Shown one piece after another: positions 33,816-44,190 of a stretch of DNA of 64,000 nt. Position 1 is the stretch's first letter. Every line of letters begins with the position of its first letter. The notes beneath the pieces were generated by a model. That model did not search any database. It was not told the DNA's origin and saw only the letters and a list, made by a program, of their open reading frames with translations. The stretch is from assembly GCA_948567375.1 (NCBI GenBank), contig OX419761.1:40364501-40428500 (forward strand), given 5' to 3'. Source of the stretch: Lunularia cruciata. Taxonomy: Eukaryota > Streptophyta > Marchantiopsida > Lunulariales > Lunulariaceae. The translations under genes were made by a program, and so were the position numbers.

Positions 33816-36800
33816 ATATTGTGAATGTTTAGGTGTGCAGTACCAAAATAAGTGTTAGTAAGAGGAGGCATTGTAGCATTGTAACTGATAGGGTTACCAC
33901 ATTTTTTGGAGGGTGATACGTGAATTTTTTTGGCAGATACCATCTGTTCCAAACATGCCGCCCTCAGCTATTCAAACTCAATTTCACCATCATTGTGCTC
34001 ATGGTGTGTGAATGCTCCTGTCAGTAAACTAAGCAACGGGTTTAGTAGTTTTGAATTGGTGTGGTGGTTCTTTCCATGGATCAATGCAGCAAGGGAGTAA
34101 GCAAGTTATGGAAAATGATCTCCACTACTTTGCGGCAACCAAGAAATTGATTAAGGGTTGAGGAATTTTTCTCCAAAGGGGCAATGAAAATTATGCAATG
34201 AGAGATCAAGTACTTGATTGCAGTGCAGGCTCACAATTGGATTCAAAACCAAAAACCTTTAGACTCACATTTGGATTTGCAACCAATACAATCACTAGGG
34301 AAGTTTGGAGAATTGTTGAGGATGGCTTCTTTTGTGTCTAGCAAAACAACATAGGACAAACGGTTCAGCATGGCAACACACCATTATGGCCAAATACTGG
34401 ATTATTTGGAAGACCCCGAGCGTTTTGCATAAATTCATGGTGGGAATTGCAAAAGTCCCATTCAGAAATCCATTGCTTTTAGTTTCATGGCCACATTTTT
34501 GGTTTGGGAGAGGCAAGGATTTCCTACTTTATAATAGGTGATAGACTGTACAAGACATTGCTGAGGTATATGAAATCGTACAAAGAAACTCAAGATTTGA
34601 AAAACAAGTCTATTGGAGAAGGTCTCACGTAAAAGGAATATGGCAAAGAATGGAGAACTATAGACAAAAAATTGAATAGAATGTGCCTGCATTTTGCTAG
34701 AATGGAAGCCATGTTCAAGAATAGAGCAAACTTTACTCCACCTGCTATGGTAAGTTTGGGAGATTTAAATCCCAATTCAAGCAAGGTTGGTGCCGAGGAG
34801 GTTCATGAATGGGAAGAAACAGTCTTGACTAGCTCTCAATTCCCATTTCCTTTGGAGGTGATGCTCTTGAAAAGATTACCTAGTGTTTACATGGAGTGCT
34901 TGGAGAATGGAATCCAATTATATGAGGAGGAGTCCCAATTTGTTGCACCAATTGAGGACTCACCTTTCATTACACCACCTCCATTAGCTTCCACATGGGA
35001 TGGGCCAAAGTGCACTTTCCTTGACAAAGAAGGAGAACATGACCCAAAGAGGAGAAAAGGTGGAACATCTACAAATAAGGTATCCAAAATGTCACCTAGT
35101 CTGTCATTGTCTCAAGATTTAACAAAAATCACCATGTTGAAGACAAACACTATAGAATCGAGTGAGAGGTTATGACTAGCTGAACTAGAAGCCACCAACA
35201 TGAGGAAAAGAGAAAAAACATTGATGAAACTGAGTGTGTTAGTTTAGAGACAAAGTAGATGCAAGTAGAGATTTAGAAGAAATTGAGTGTTGATAAAAGG
35301 AAAGCTAGGGCAGACAAACACGAGTTAAAGGAGATGAGTCTAGAGTCAAAATGCATTCATGAAATCAAAATGAGTCTCTTGCAAGGAGGAAAATCTCTTA
35401 AGGAAATAAGTTAGTATTTCAAAGTGCTAACTCAAGCTCGGTCAAAAATCAAGCCTTCTACTACACATCACAATCCCGAGCCAAAACATCTAGCTCCAAA
35501 TTCATACTCTAATGACAATGAATATGATGCCACCACTAAAGGCAATTCCATAGAACCTGAGTATGTTTATAATCAAAGATGATCTTTGACTATTGTATTG
35601 ACTATGTATTGTAATTAAGTTTATGAGATTTGAGATTTTTGTGTAGCATCTAGAGGTTGCTAGAACAAGGACTTCTTAGTTAGAGCAAAAAAGAGCATCT
35701 CATTCCCAACAAATCCTTGAGATGGCATGCATTGCCACTTGTCAATGCTTGCCATTGCCTACTCATGCAAGGTCACTTGTTGATGCTTGATTGAAGAATG
35801 CTCCATGCTACCCAATGCGACACAATGGCGTGCACCAAAGCATGTGTAAGTTTTTTGATGGCACTTGGGTGATGCCAATTGGGTATGTGAGGTGCATAAT
35901 GGCACCCATTATATGTAGGTAGCGCCTAAACATAGGTGAGTTGATGCACAATTGAAGAATGCCCAGTGCCGTCTTATGCCACTTGGTGGTATGTGCCAAA
36001 GCATGTGTAAGTTTTAGGGTGGCACCCAATGATGCTAATTGAGTATGGGAGGCAAGCAATGGCACTTTTTGTTAGCAAGTAATACACATAAGTGCTAGTT
36101 GACACCCATACATAAGTGAATAAAGTCTTTGTTGTTTAAAGGATTCAAATTCAAGTGATATGAGGTATGAGAGTAAGGAAAGTGAAATTGAGAATGGAAA
36201 CAAATATATAATAATAAATATGATACATATGATGTGTATAAATGTGTATTCCATAAAGCTAATCACTATGTTGGAGGAGAAGGAGGTGAGGGAGATGCAA
36301 CATGGAGTCTACGTGCAATTGCATCCTCAAGTCTACATTGATATACATTGTGTTGAGTCCTAAATGGACTCAATGACCACCAAAGACACCACTCTCTCTC
36401 ATCCAAGGGTCAGTGCCTAATACTGCTAGCTAGAAGGTCATATGGATCACTATAATAAGAACTCAATCTATTGGACATGCACTACTATGCCCAACTAATA
36501 GTAAGCCTATCATCATGGAAAATCTATCCAAAGCTATCATTAAGGGGTAGGATGACCAAGTGCATGATGATCTCTTTACCCTATAAGGATGGAAGTGTGG
36601 AGGATGGATCACACCATATGGATGGTTCCTATAGGAAGATAGTGCATAACTATCCAAGATCACAAAGAGGTAAACCTAATGAATTGAGATACTCAAAGGA
36701 TCTAGCTCTAAGTCCTCTAAAATCATCTCATTGGACATTTGCAAACACAAATAGGCCATGAGGTGAGATCCAGTGTGAACTTCCTTTGGGAGTTTTGACC

Positions 36801-37391
36801 ACTACCACATGCTCTATAGCAAAGACTCAACTCCATCCGGTGGAAGATCTATACACAAAATAACTTCAAAGCATAACAAATAGAACTAAATGAAATGGCT
36901 AACACCAGGATATGCTACCCACCCTATGGGTCCTAACTGTGTGTGAGGGTACTAGCCATGCCTAATCATCAATCTCTCCCACAAAATGTAATCAATGCTA
37001 CCACAAAGTCATAATGATGCCAAACAAGTAACATCCACAACAATAATCTTCTTTTGTAGGTATCTTGGAAAAAGAATACATGGAATATACTCTCTTGACA
37101 AACAAAGCCTCTCTCTAACTTATTTTGACTATCCTAAGTCACCACATTGCAAGGTAAGGAATGGGAGGCAAAAGTTTAGGTTTGTCAAGTCACAACGTTG
37201 GGGGGTAACAGATGGGTGGTATTTGTCTGGATCTGTGTCTCTCTATGGGTCTAGCAAGCAATAGTATGTAGTATTGGTCCAAGATAAGCCACACACGCCC
37301 TCACTTGAGCTAGACTACTCTCACTCTTCTCTACTTGAACATGTGCACTCTCGCACCTCTCCGTAGCAAATGCTAACTCTTGTGCATGATT
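33816..37391. other. Transposon-derived AT-rich block, part 1
   Basis: Old mobile DNA without an intact element. A plus-strand frame at 34672-35175 is described separately. At 35791-36070 a unit recurs with a 161-bp period (TTGAAGAATGC, then CCAAAGCATGTGTAAGTTTT and later TATGNGAGGTGC-like ends). Words such as TGCCAATTGGGT and GGCACCCA recur here and at 40900-41270, suggesting one repeat family. The part 36100-37390 shows nothing recognisable. Confidence 0.3.
34672..35175 (+). CDS. Transposon-associated ORF of unknown function (167 aa)
   Basis: The ATG at 34681 is the first true one, because the frame opens at a non-ATG codon. The protein starts with a Met/Arg/Phe-rich helix (CLHFARMEAMFKNR), has a Glu-rich, Pro-rich middle and a basic, nuclear-signal-like DPKRRKGG segment. 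Related peptides continue past the stop in other frames to about 35580, so the frame is probably truncated. It could be the second, DNA-binding ORF of a PIF/Harbinger-type element whose transposase relic lies at 41400-42680, but no SANT/Myb domain is clear. Function uncertain. Confidence 0.25.
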   Translation: MNRMCLHFARMEAMFKNRANFTPPAMVSLGDLNPNSSKVGAEEVHEWEETVLTSSQFPFPLEVMLLKRLPSVYMECLENGIQLYEEESQFVAPIEDSPFITPPPLASTWDGPKCTFLDKEGEHDPKRRKGGTSTNKVSKMSPSLSLSQDLTKITMLKTNTIESSERL

Positions 37392-37861
37392 TTATAATTG
37401 GATCCTATAACTCTTAGCCACGGCAGTAACACCTTGGATATCCAAGTCCAAGTCAACTAACCTTTGCTCTCTCTCCATCTCATAGGTAGTAAAGGTTAGA
37501 TGCATGTACTCCTTTGTGAGCAAGAGGATACTCTTGCTACAAAGATTATCCTTTGCAACAAGAGTATTGTCTTGCTCACAAAGGAGTCTTTCTCTCTTGA
37601 ACAACAATCTATCTTGCTCCTCCAAGCTCTTTAATATACTCTCATGCTCAAGTGCTAATCTCTCTAGCTCCTCTATACTCTTTTCCTCAAGCCTTAATCT
37701 CTCTTGCTCCTTTACACTCTCCAATCTACTCTTGCACTCAAGCACTAATCTCTCTTGCTCCTCTACACTCTCCAATCTACCCTTGCCCTCAGGCACTAAT
37801 CTCTCTTGCTCCTCTACACTCTCCAATCTACCCTTTCCCTCAAGCACTAATCTCTCTCTCC
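37392..37861 (-). pseudogene. Coiled-coil protein fragment with 17-residue repeats
   Basis: The minus strand encodes about 150 residues dominated by Glu, Leu and Arg. The first part repeats a 17-residue unit (RLVPEGKGRLESVEEQE and variants) about four times, from a DNA unit of 51 bp seen at 37699-37749, 37750-37800 and 37801-37851. It then degenerates to ERLALEHESILKSLEEQDR and ends AVAKSYRIQL. The frame is open upstream only with stops and an indel (from 37852), and no clear start exists. It is a long helical coil, probably a transposon gene remnant. Confidence 0.45.
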
Positions 37862-39253
37862 TCTAAACTCTCCAATCTACTCTCCCACTCAAAAATAAGT
37901 CTCTCTCACTCCTCAACCACTTGGACACAATCATCTAATATACGCTCTATGTCAATAAAACAAGAGGAAGACAGGACTCTCGGGTGCAAGGAGTGAGGTG
38001 CACTCTCTAGGGATGGAGAAGAGGAAGAAGCAGTTAAAGGATCTATTTTAAAGGATGAAGATGTACAAGGAACTCTTTCAAGAAAATTATCACTCCCTAA
38101 CTCACTACTAGTAAGGCATGTGTCTCAACACAAACCTATTGAACACCTATTCACAATAGGTACATATAGTCAAACATCAAGTAAAACTAACTTTCAATCA
38201 AGTAAATATACAAGTTCATTTTAATTAAGGCATGTTAAATTAACTCATTTATTAAATCCAATATACAATAAATATTTTATATAATTTTCAATAAAAAAAA
38301 TAATACCAAAACTCAATACACCAAAATTAACTAATTGGTCACTCACCATCCTCATCCTCCCTACCATCAACACTCTTGTTCTTGTCTTCATCCTCTCCAT
38401 CTTCATAATCATCATCCTCTCCATCATTTATGATCTTCTCCTCTTCCTCACTCAAGTAGGACACTTCTCCTCATGAATGTAACCTCTCTCCACAAAGAGG
38501 TGAGTGAGTATCTACCAAAGAAAGGTGATTATGAACATGCACCCCTTAGGTCTCCTCAATTGGCCCTGCAAAGTCTCCACCTCTATAGTGATAGCTCAAA
38601 ATGCTAACCCTTCCCAATCATAATCCTCCACAACAAATCTCCTCAAATTTTTTTTGGTGTTGACAACCAAAAACCCATGTACAATCTTGGGCCTCATAGT
38701 TGGTGCCACAAGTGCATCTATCATTTGGAAGAAAGCCCTAAACGCAGGATATACACTACCTTGCCAAATACCTCTTTGCAACCCTATCTCTCTATGAAAT
38801 CAATCTAAAATAGTTGTGTAAAGAGCCATCTTCCTTCTTGGTGTCCTCCCTCTTAGCATTGCAAGTGCATCTCAAATTACATCCTTTTTCAATTGAAATT
38901 GCCTCCCTTTAACCAGCCCTATGCAAGAATTCTTGTCCCAAAAACACACAAACTTTGTACATGCAAGTTCTTAGAAAATTCCCCAACAACAAGTGTAAGC
39001 ATGTAAGTTCATCAAGAAAGCTGCTAGACAATGTGCTGGGACATAAGAAAATAATATGGGACACCATGGGAAGTCACCTACAAGCATTGAGGGACAAAGG
39101 AATGACACCCAATACCACCAAAAGTTGCACATTGATACTGTAGGATAGGGCAAGCAAAAGGAAAAAACTGGAAGATGTCGGGCAATGCTCATCAATGCTA
39201 TAGGACATGAAAAGGTGTTGGGCAACCAATGCAAGGTTTTAGGGTCTAAGGCC
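37862..39253. other. Transposon-derived AT-rich block, part 2
   Basis: No intact gene. The minus strand near 38245-38427 encodes a Met/Lys/Arg-rich low-complexity peptide from a CATCCTC-rich tract. A minus frame at 38596-38781 (NTKKNLRRFVVEDYDWEG) has the look of a protein fragment but matches nothing I know. 38990-39230 shares GC-word patterns with 39940-40030, the two sides of the solo LTR insertion. Confidence 0.3.
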
Positions 39254-39931
39254 TGTGAGACAGCCTGTCTCTTACTTAGGATGAACCTCTGATGGCTATT
39301 ATGGTAGTGCACCATGGACTAAGAAGGCAAAGAACACTAACTCCATCATACTCCTCCAAGGCTAACACTCCAAGACTCAAGACATTGCTCACTAGAGAAC
39401 TCAATGAGAGAGAGATAGTTGCAAATGAAAAGATGATGAGTACTTCCTCACCCCTTGCTTATATACTTGTGAAATAATTACACACCAAAGTTACTAATTA
39501 CTAGAGTAAGTCAAGTTACTAGGCTAAAAGTCAAGTAAAGTCAAAAAGTATAAAGGAATATCCATCCACATGAGTATATTCCATTAAGCATGTGATCTTA
39601 TCTTGACCCAACCACTAAGTCATGGGCTATCCTTGGACTCTAGAAGAATTCAAAACAAAAAGGCTTACGTGCCCAAGAGTTCTTAACTCTTTTCTCAAAG
39701 CCAAACACCTAGGAATAATACCAGGTCAACACACTAGAATCCAAAATAGTGGTGTTCATTTTTTCCACTTCCTCTAAAGTAAGGTCCCCTCTAACTTAGC
39801 TATGATTAACTTTAGCTAATCATGACTAATGTAAAACCATCCTTTATCTCTATATAAATAATATCTCTCAAGTACTTGTAATACCAAGCTAAACATCACA
39901 ATACCACACACATGCACAAATGGGTGTTACA
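39254..39931 (-). mobile_element. Solo LTR, family C, second copy
   Basis: 678 bp, inverted relative to the copy at 1639-2330. On the plus strand it reads TGTGAGACAGCC... to ...GGGTGTTACA, with TG...CA ends. It is flanked by the 4-bp target repeat ggcc at 39250-39253 and 39932-39935. The minus strand carries TATATAAGCAAGGGG near 39460, the likely LTR TATA. No coding capacity. Confidence 0.85.
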
Positions 39932-41396
39932 GGCCAAGCAACACAAGGAGATGCTTGGAGATTCTATAGGACAAGCCAAGTGCCATTGGGAGATGCTTAC
40001 AAATACTACTAGATAGAGCAAGCAACATGGGTTAGCACTAAGTGACGGCATTGATGATTTGACTCAAAAAACATAAGGAAAAAACTCAAGTGGGGTTAAA
40101 AAAAACAAAAATTGAGAAAGAGATCAGAATGGAAGAAAAAATAAGTCTTGCCAAGGGTAGTGTAGCCCAAGGGTTATTTTCAGACCAAGAACATCCAGAT
40201 CAATAGCAATTCAAACTTGGTGTTTATCCATCAAAGACCATTTTATGAAGGTAGTTGGGTGTAGAATTGTGCAAAAACCAATCAACCAATCTCCTTCTTG
40301 AGTATTGATCATATCTTCATGGTCAACAATCTTCTCATAACCATAAATTTCTATCATGGGAAATTTTTGTCTGCACTTCCAAACTTGCTGTCCTCTTGAC
40401 ACTTGATCTCTTTCAAAATGTTCTTTTGTCTTGCTTGCTCTCTTGCCAAGCTTTCTCTCTCTCTCTCTCTCTCTCTCAATTCTCTTTCTATCTCAAACTC
40501 CTCCCAAATGGCACTCCTTCTGGTCTAAAATAGCAACAAATATCTCTTGAATCCATCCTAAACTACACTCCTTCTTCTACTCTCCTTCTTTTTTTAAGGT
40601 GCTCTCTTGAATGGCACACTCCTTCAAATAGCAATCCTCCTTTGAAAACCCAAAATTCTTTAGTCTTCAAACACAAAGTCCATTCTTTGAAAAATAGAAT
40701 TGCCCTCCTCCTTCAAAATCCAAATTGCTCTCCAAGAATATGCAAAATGGTGACTTCTTTGCAGGAGGTGCAAGTTTATATAACCACTTAGATGAAATCC
40801 TAAATCTATATTTTGTTGGAAAAAATCACATTTCACCACAAAAGAAGCTAGATTCTGGAAATTTTTTCCAAATTCTGAGCGGCAATTGATGGCAACATGC
40901 AATACAACATGTTGTCAACTAGTGTACCTAGGCCATTGTCTAAAGAATAGGTGCTAATTGGCACCATTGCATGGTGATGGGTGTTAAATTTTTGTCCTAA
41001 ACCTAAACACACCACACTAGGCAGCAACATATGCCAACCTTAACAATTAGAAATTCTTTTCCATCTTTAGCAGGCAGAAACTAGCATCTACTTGCACCTT
41101 TCCCCATCCACACCGGGTGCCAATGGGTGCCAGCCTACCAACCAGCACCTTTTGTTCACACCGAGTATCACCTAGTGCCTTCTAACATCCACTACGGGCA
41201 TCAACCGATGTTGATGGATCAACTAGGGCCTTTTCTAAGGTGTTAACATGCATCAATGGGCAACAACTGATTGGTACGAAAATTGGAATACTAAATTGTA
41301 AATGCTAAGTAGAATTCATGGAATACTGTATTGTAAATAAAAAAGTTCATGCATAGGAACAAGACTAGTGCTTAACATTCACCAAACAATATTAGA
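39932..41396. other. Transposon-derived block, part 3
   Basis: No gene. A (CT)n microsatellite lies at about 40453-40478. 40900-41270 repeats words such as CACCGGGTGCC and GGGTGCCAGCC, similar to 35720-36070. May belong to the same old non-autonomous element as the flanks. Confidence 0.3.
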
Positions 41397-42679
41397 TCAT
41401 GAAGAAGAATAAGAGAAGGACTTGGTGCTTATCATAAAATATATTTTTATAACAAAGGAACATGTTCTTATTCCATATCCTTGAGATGATGAGCAAGGCA
41501 TTGTTGTATTCATCCTTGACCTACTTTCCTCTCTACTAAGCTCTATTCCATTGAGAGAAATTTTTGTATCTATTTGAGTTTCTTTGGTAAATCTGCCATT
41601 GTCTTCTAACCAAACATCAAACCTATTGATACAAAAGTTATGTAAAATAATATAAATTGATACCAAATTTAACAGATATTCATTTCTATTATTGTCTTTA
41701 AGTTGCACTCTCAACTCCCAAAGAGAATGCCATCTAGCTTTCAATACTGCTATAAAATGCTCATTTATCACTCTTGCCTTTGCCAAATATTTGTTGAACT
41801 CTTGCTTGTCCTCAATTTAGGCTTGCTTGAAGGTGAGGGATTAGGTGATGCATGGGTACATACCAAAATCACCTAGAAGGTACTCTTTGGCCCCAAAACT
41901 AAGACATCCACCAATCCAATTCAATCACTCCATAGTGATGATTTTTTCAAACACATCATGTCGTGATATGACCTTGGCATTCTTGCAAATAAACAAATCA
42001 AAACAAGAAGGTGCACAAAATCTAATCAAATAACAAAGAAAGAATTAGATATTGAACACTTACCTCCTATAGAATGTATAACATGCCTTTTAACATCACA
42101 AATCACTTGGCCATTTATGGAATAAGAGCACTTTTGGCTAAAATATATTTCTCCATTCATAGTAGGTTGAGCTGCAAGAGGAGACAATGTTCCATCTACC
42201 AAACCTACACAACCAAGAAAAATTTGCTGATATTCTCCTTCTCTCTTGGTGCTTAGGCCATACCACTTGACTCCTCATCAAATTTGATATGGTTGTCATG
42301 ACTTGATTTGTAAAGGAGATTGTTGAACCTTCACTAATGCACCAAATGTCTAACCTCCTTGCAACACAAGCTCCATTCACGTGATGCCCAAATCTATCGA
42401 GAGTGAGAGCTACTTGGATCCATATTGGTGTTACGCTTTCACATCTAGGCCTCTTAAATATTTAATCACAAATTCTTGACTATGAGGGTACATAACTCTG
42501 GAGTCTAAGTACTTATATGTATGTGCATACTCACACACACTAATCCATATTTCTAGCATATCTAAATCTCCTTCATCGTGTAGTTCATCCAATGTTGTCT
42601 CCAAATTTAATTGGATAATCCATTGTATACATTTCCTAATGTTTTTGGTTAGTTTTCCACAAGTGCTACTTCTTGACAT
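41397..42679 (-). pseudogene. PIF/Harbinger (HARBI1-like) transposase, broken
   Basis: Read on the minus strand with frameshifts, 42240-42090 gives the first catalytic block FLGCVGLVDGTLSPL (the G-x-x-D-G-T of DDE_Tnp_4 transposases), then YSINGQVICD. The stretch near 41900 gives a YLLGDFGMYP-like second Asp block, and 41786-41600 gives ARVINEHFIAVLKARW...LHNFC, which matches the third-acid region and the C-terminal I-L-H-N motif. An N-terminal part runs from 42679 (MSRSSTCGKLTKNIRKC). Frames break at least twice (near 42200 and near 41850). Transposases of this family cut and paste with TIRs and 3-bp targets; I did not find the TIRs. Confidence 0.7.
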
Positions 42680-44003
42680 GCTCTACTCTATATTCCTCAA
42701 TTCTCAAATCCACCTGCAAAAGAACACCATGAATTCACACTCTCTTCACATTCTCTATAGAGTGAACACTTAGAGGAGATTCTTCAAGAAAAATGAGTCA
42801 GTCTGAATTCACACTCTCTGAAATGCACAGAGACCACTCAAGCATGTAAATCCACACTCTCTAGACTAAGGGAACCGAGTTCAAGCCAATAAATTGATAG
42901 ATATGAATTCACACTAGTAGAGAGACCCTTTCAAGCAAGGGAATTGAGGAAATTGGATTGCGCTGCAACTGAATTCACTCCCCATCCTTGCCACCCTCAG
43001 TCAATTTTTTGATCTCTAGATCTACATCTAGAGAAGAACCATCTCCCGCTTCCGCTTCCGGGGCTAGCACCTAGATTCAAATCAAATCCAACACTTCATT
43101 AACCAAAAATTGTAATTAATGCTTCACGGTGTGCCAACAAAAAACTTCATATCTCTTACTTCCTAAGAACCACCTGTTACAAATAATAAGGAACTTGGAC
43201 GGAAGTCCATAATGGGTCCCTTTCTTACTGTATCCCGATCTTGTTGACACTTTGTAAAAACTTATATGAAAATATACCGAGGTTCATAAAACTATTTATG
43301 AAGCCCCTAATGTTCACATTCTAGAGTCCATAGTGCAGCATCTTCGCAACTAAAGCATACGTTGGCACCGATCAGTTTCAGATCCACTCCAAGATTTGTG
43401 TCTGCTTCATTTACCATAAGCATATAGACATCTTAGAGCACATACAAATTGTAAACTAGCCTCTATAGTGAAATCACAATTTATCCCAGGCGAAGGATTA
43501 GATGTTAACATTCGTTCGGTGTACTCTTTGCTTCATCACCTCTAATAAGATTATCATCATGCACAAAAGCTACCGTATTAACAAGTGGGTGTCACGGCTT
43601 GTCAATCAAAGAATTGGAAGATGATTCTTCCAAATTGGGACGTGCAGAATGTTCAGATCATACATGATAAGTATACACTTGTTCTCTTTTAAAATATCCG
43701 GTATCTGAGGTTCTTTGTAAGCATGACCTATCAAGAGGTGGAACAGTCCGATCTGCCAAAATAGCAGACAAGCGATGGTGCTGGTTAAAGATCATCCTCG
43801 GCTCAGACATAGAAACCATTCGAGAATCAAGAAGCGTGTTCATGAGCCTCTCCATTATATGATTCGGGCTTTTCCACCTACAAAGGCCCGTTACAATAAC
43901 TTTTGGGTGAAGGTGACTTTTGGTCTCCGGGCAAGAGGCATAAGGTTTCCACACAGTGAGTCCACCTCCGGAGCGCCGGCCAGGCCCACGGGGCTTCTGG
44001 ATT
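42680..44003. other. Spacer right of the PIF/Harbinger relic
   Basis: 42720-42990 has several spaced copies of GAATTCACAC and ACACTCTC phrases (low-order repeat). From about 43100 composition changes from AT-rich transposon to even spacer DNA. No supported gene; both strands at 43658-44005 have overlapping open frames of 76-98 codons that exclude each other. Confidence 0.3.
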
Positions 44004-44190
44004 AAGCAAACTTCAGTTACGTTCTGTTGATCATGGAATACCGAAAGTTACTAAGGTCCAAGTGAACGCTGTTCCCCCTTGCTTGGCTTGGGGTGCAAGC
44101 AAACTTCAGTTACGTTCTGTTGATCATGGAATACCGAAAGTTACTAAGGTCCAAGTGACCACTGTTCCCTTGCTTGGCTTGGGCCTGTAG
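44004..44190. repeat. Tandem duplication, 93-bp period
   Basis: AAGCAAACTTCAGTTACG... begins at 44004 and again at 44097. The two copies are the same through GGTCCAAGTGA, then differ by a few substitutions and a C-run length change before GCTTGGCTTGGG. Confidence 0.85.

Noticed and set aside
33508-37870. Tandem repeats considered as a CRISPR-like array
   Set aside because: Units are contiguous without spacers and the genome is eukaryotic.
43658-44005. 98-codon minus frame and 76-codon plus frame near the 93-bp duplication
   Set aside because: They are antisense to each other and neither resembles a known protein.
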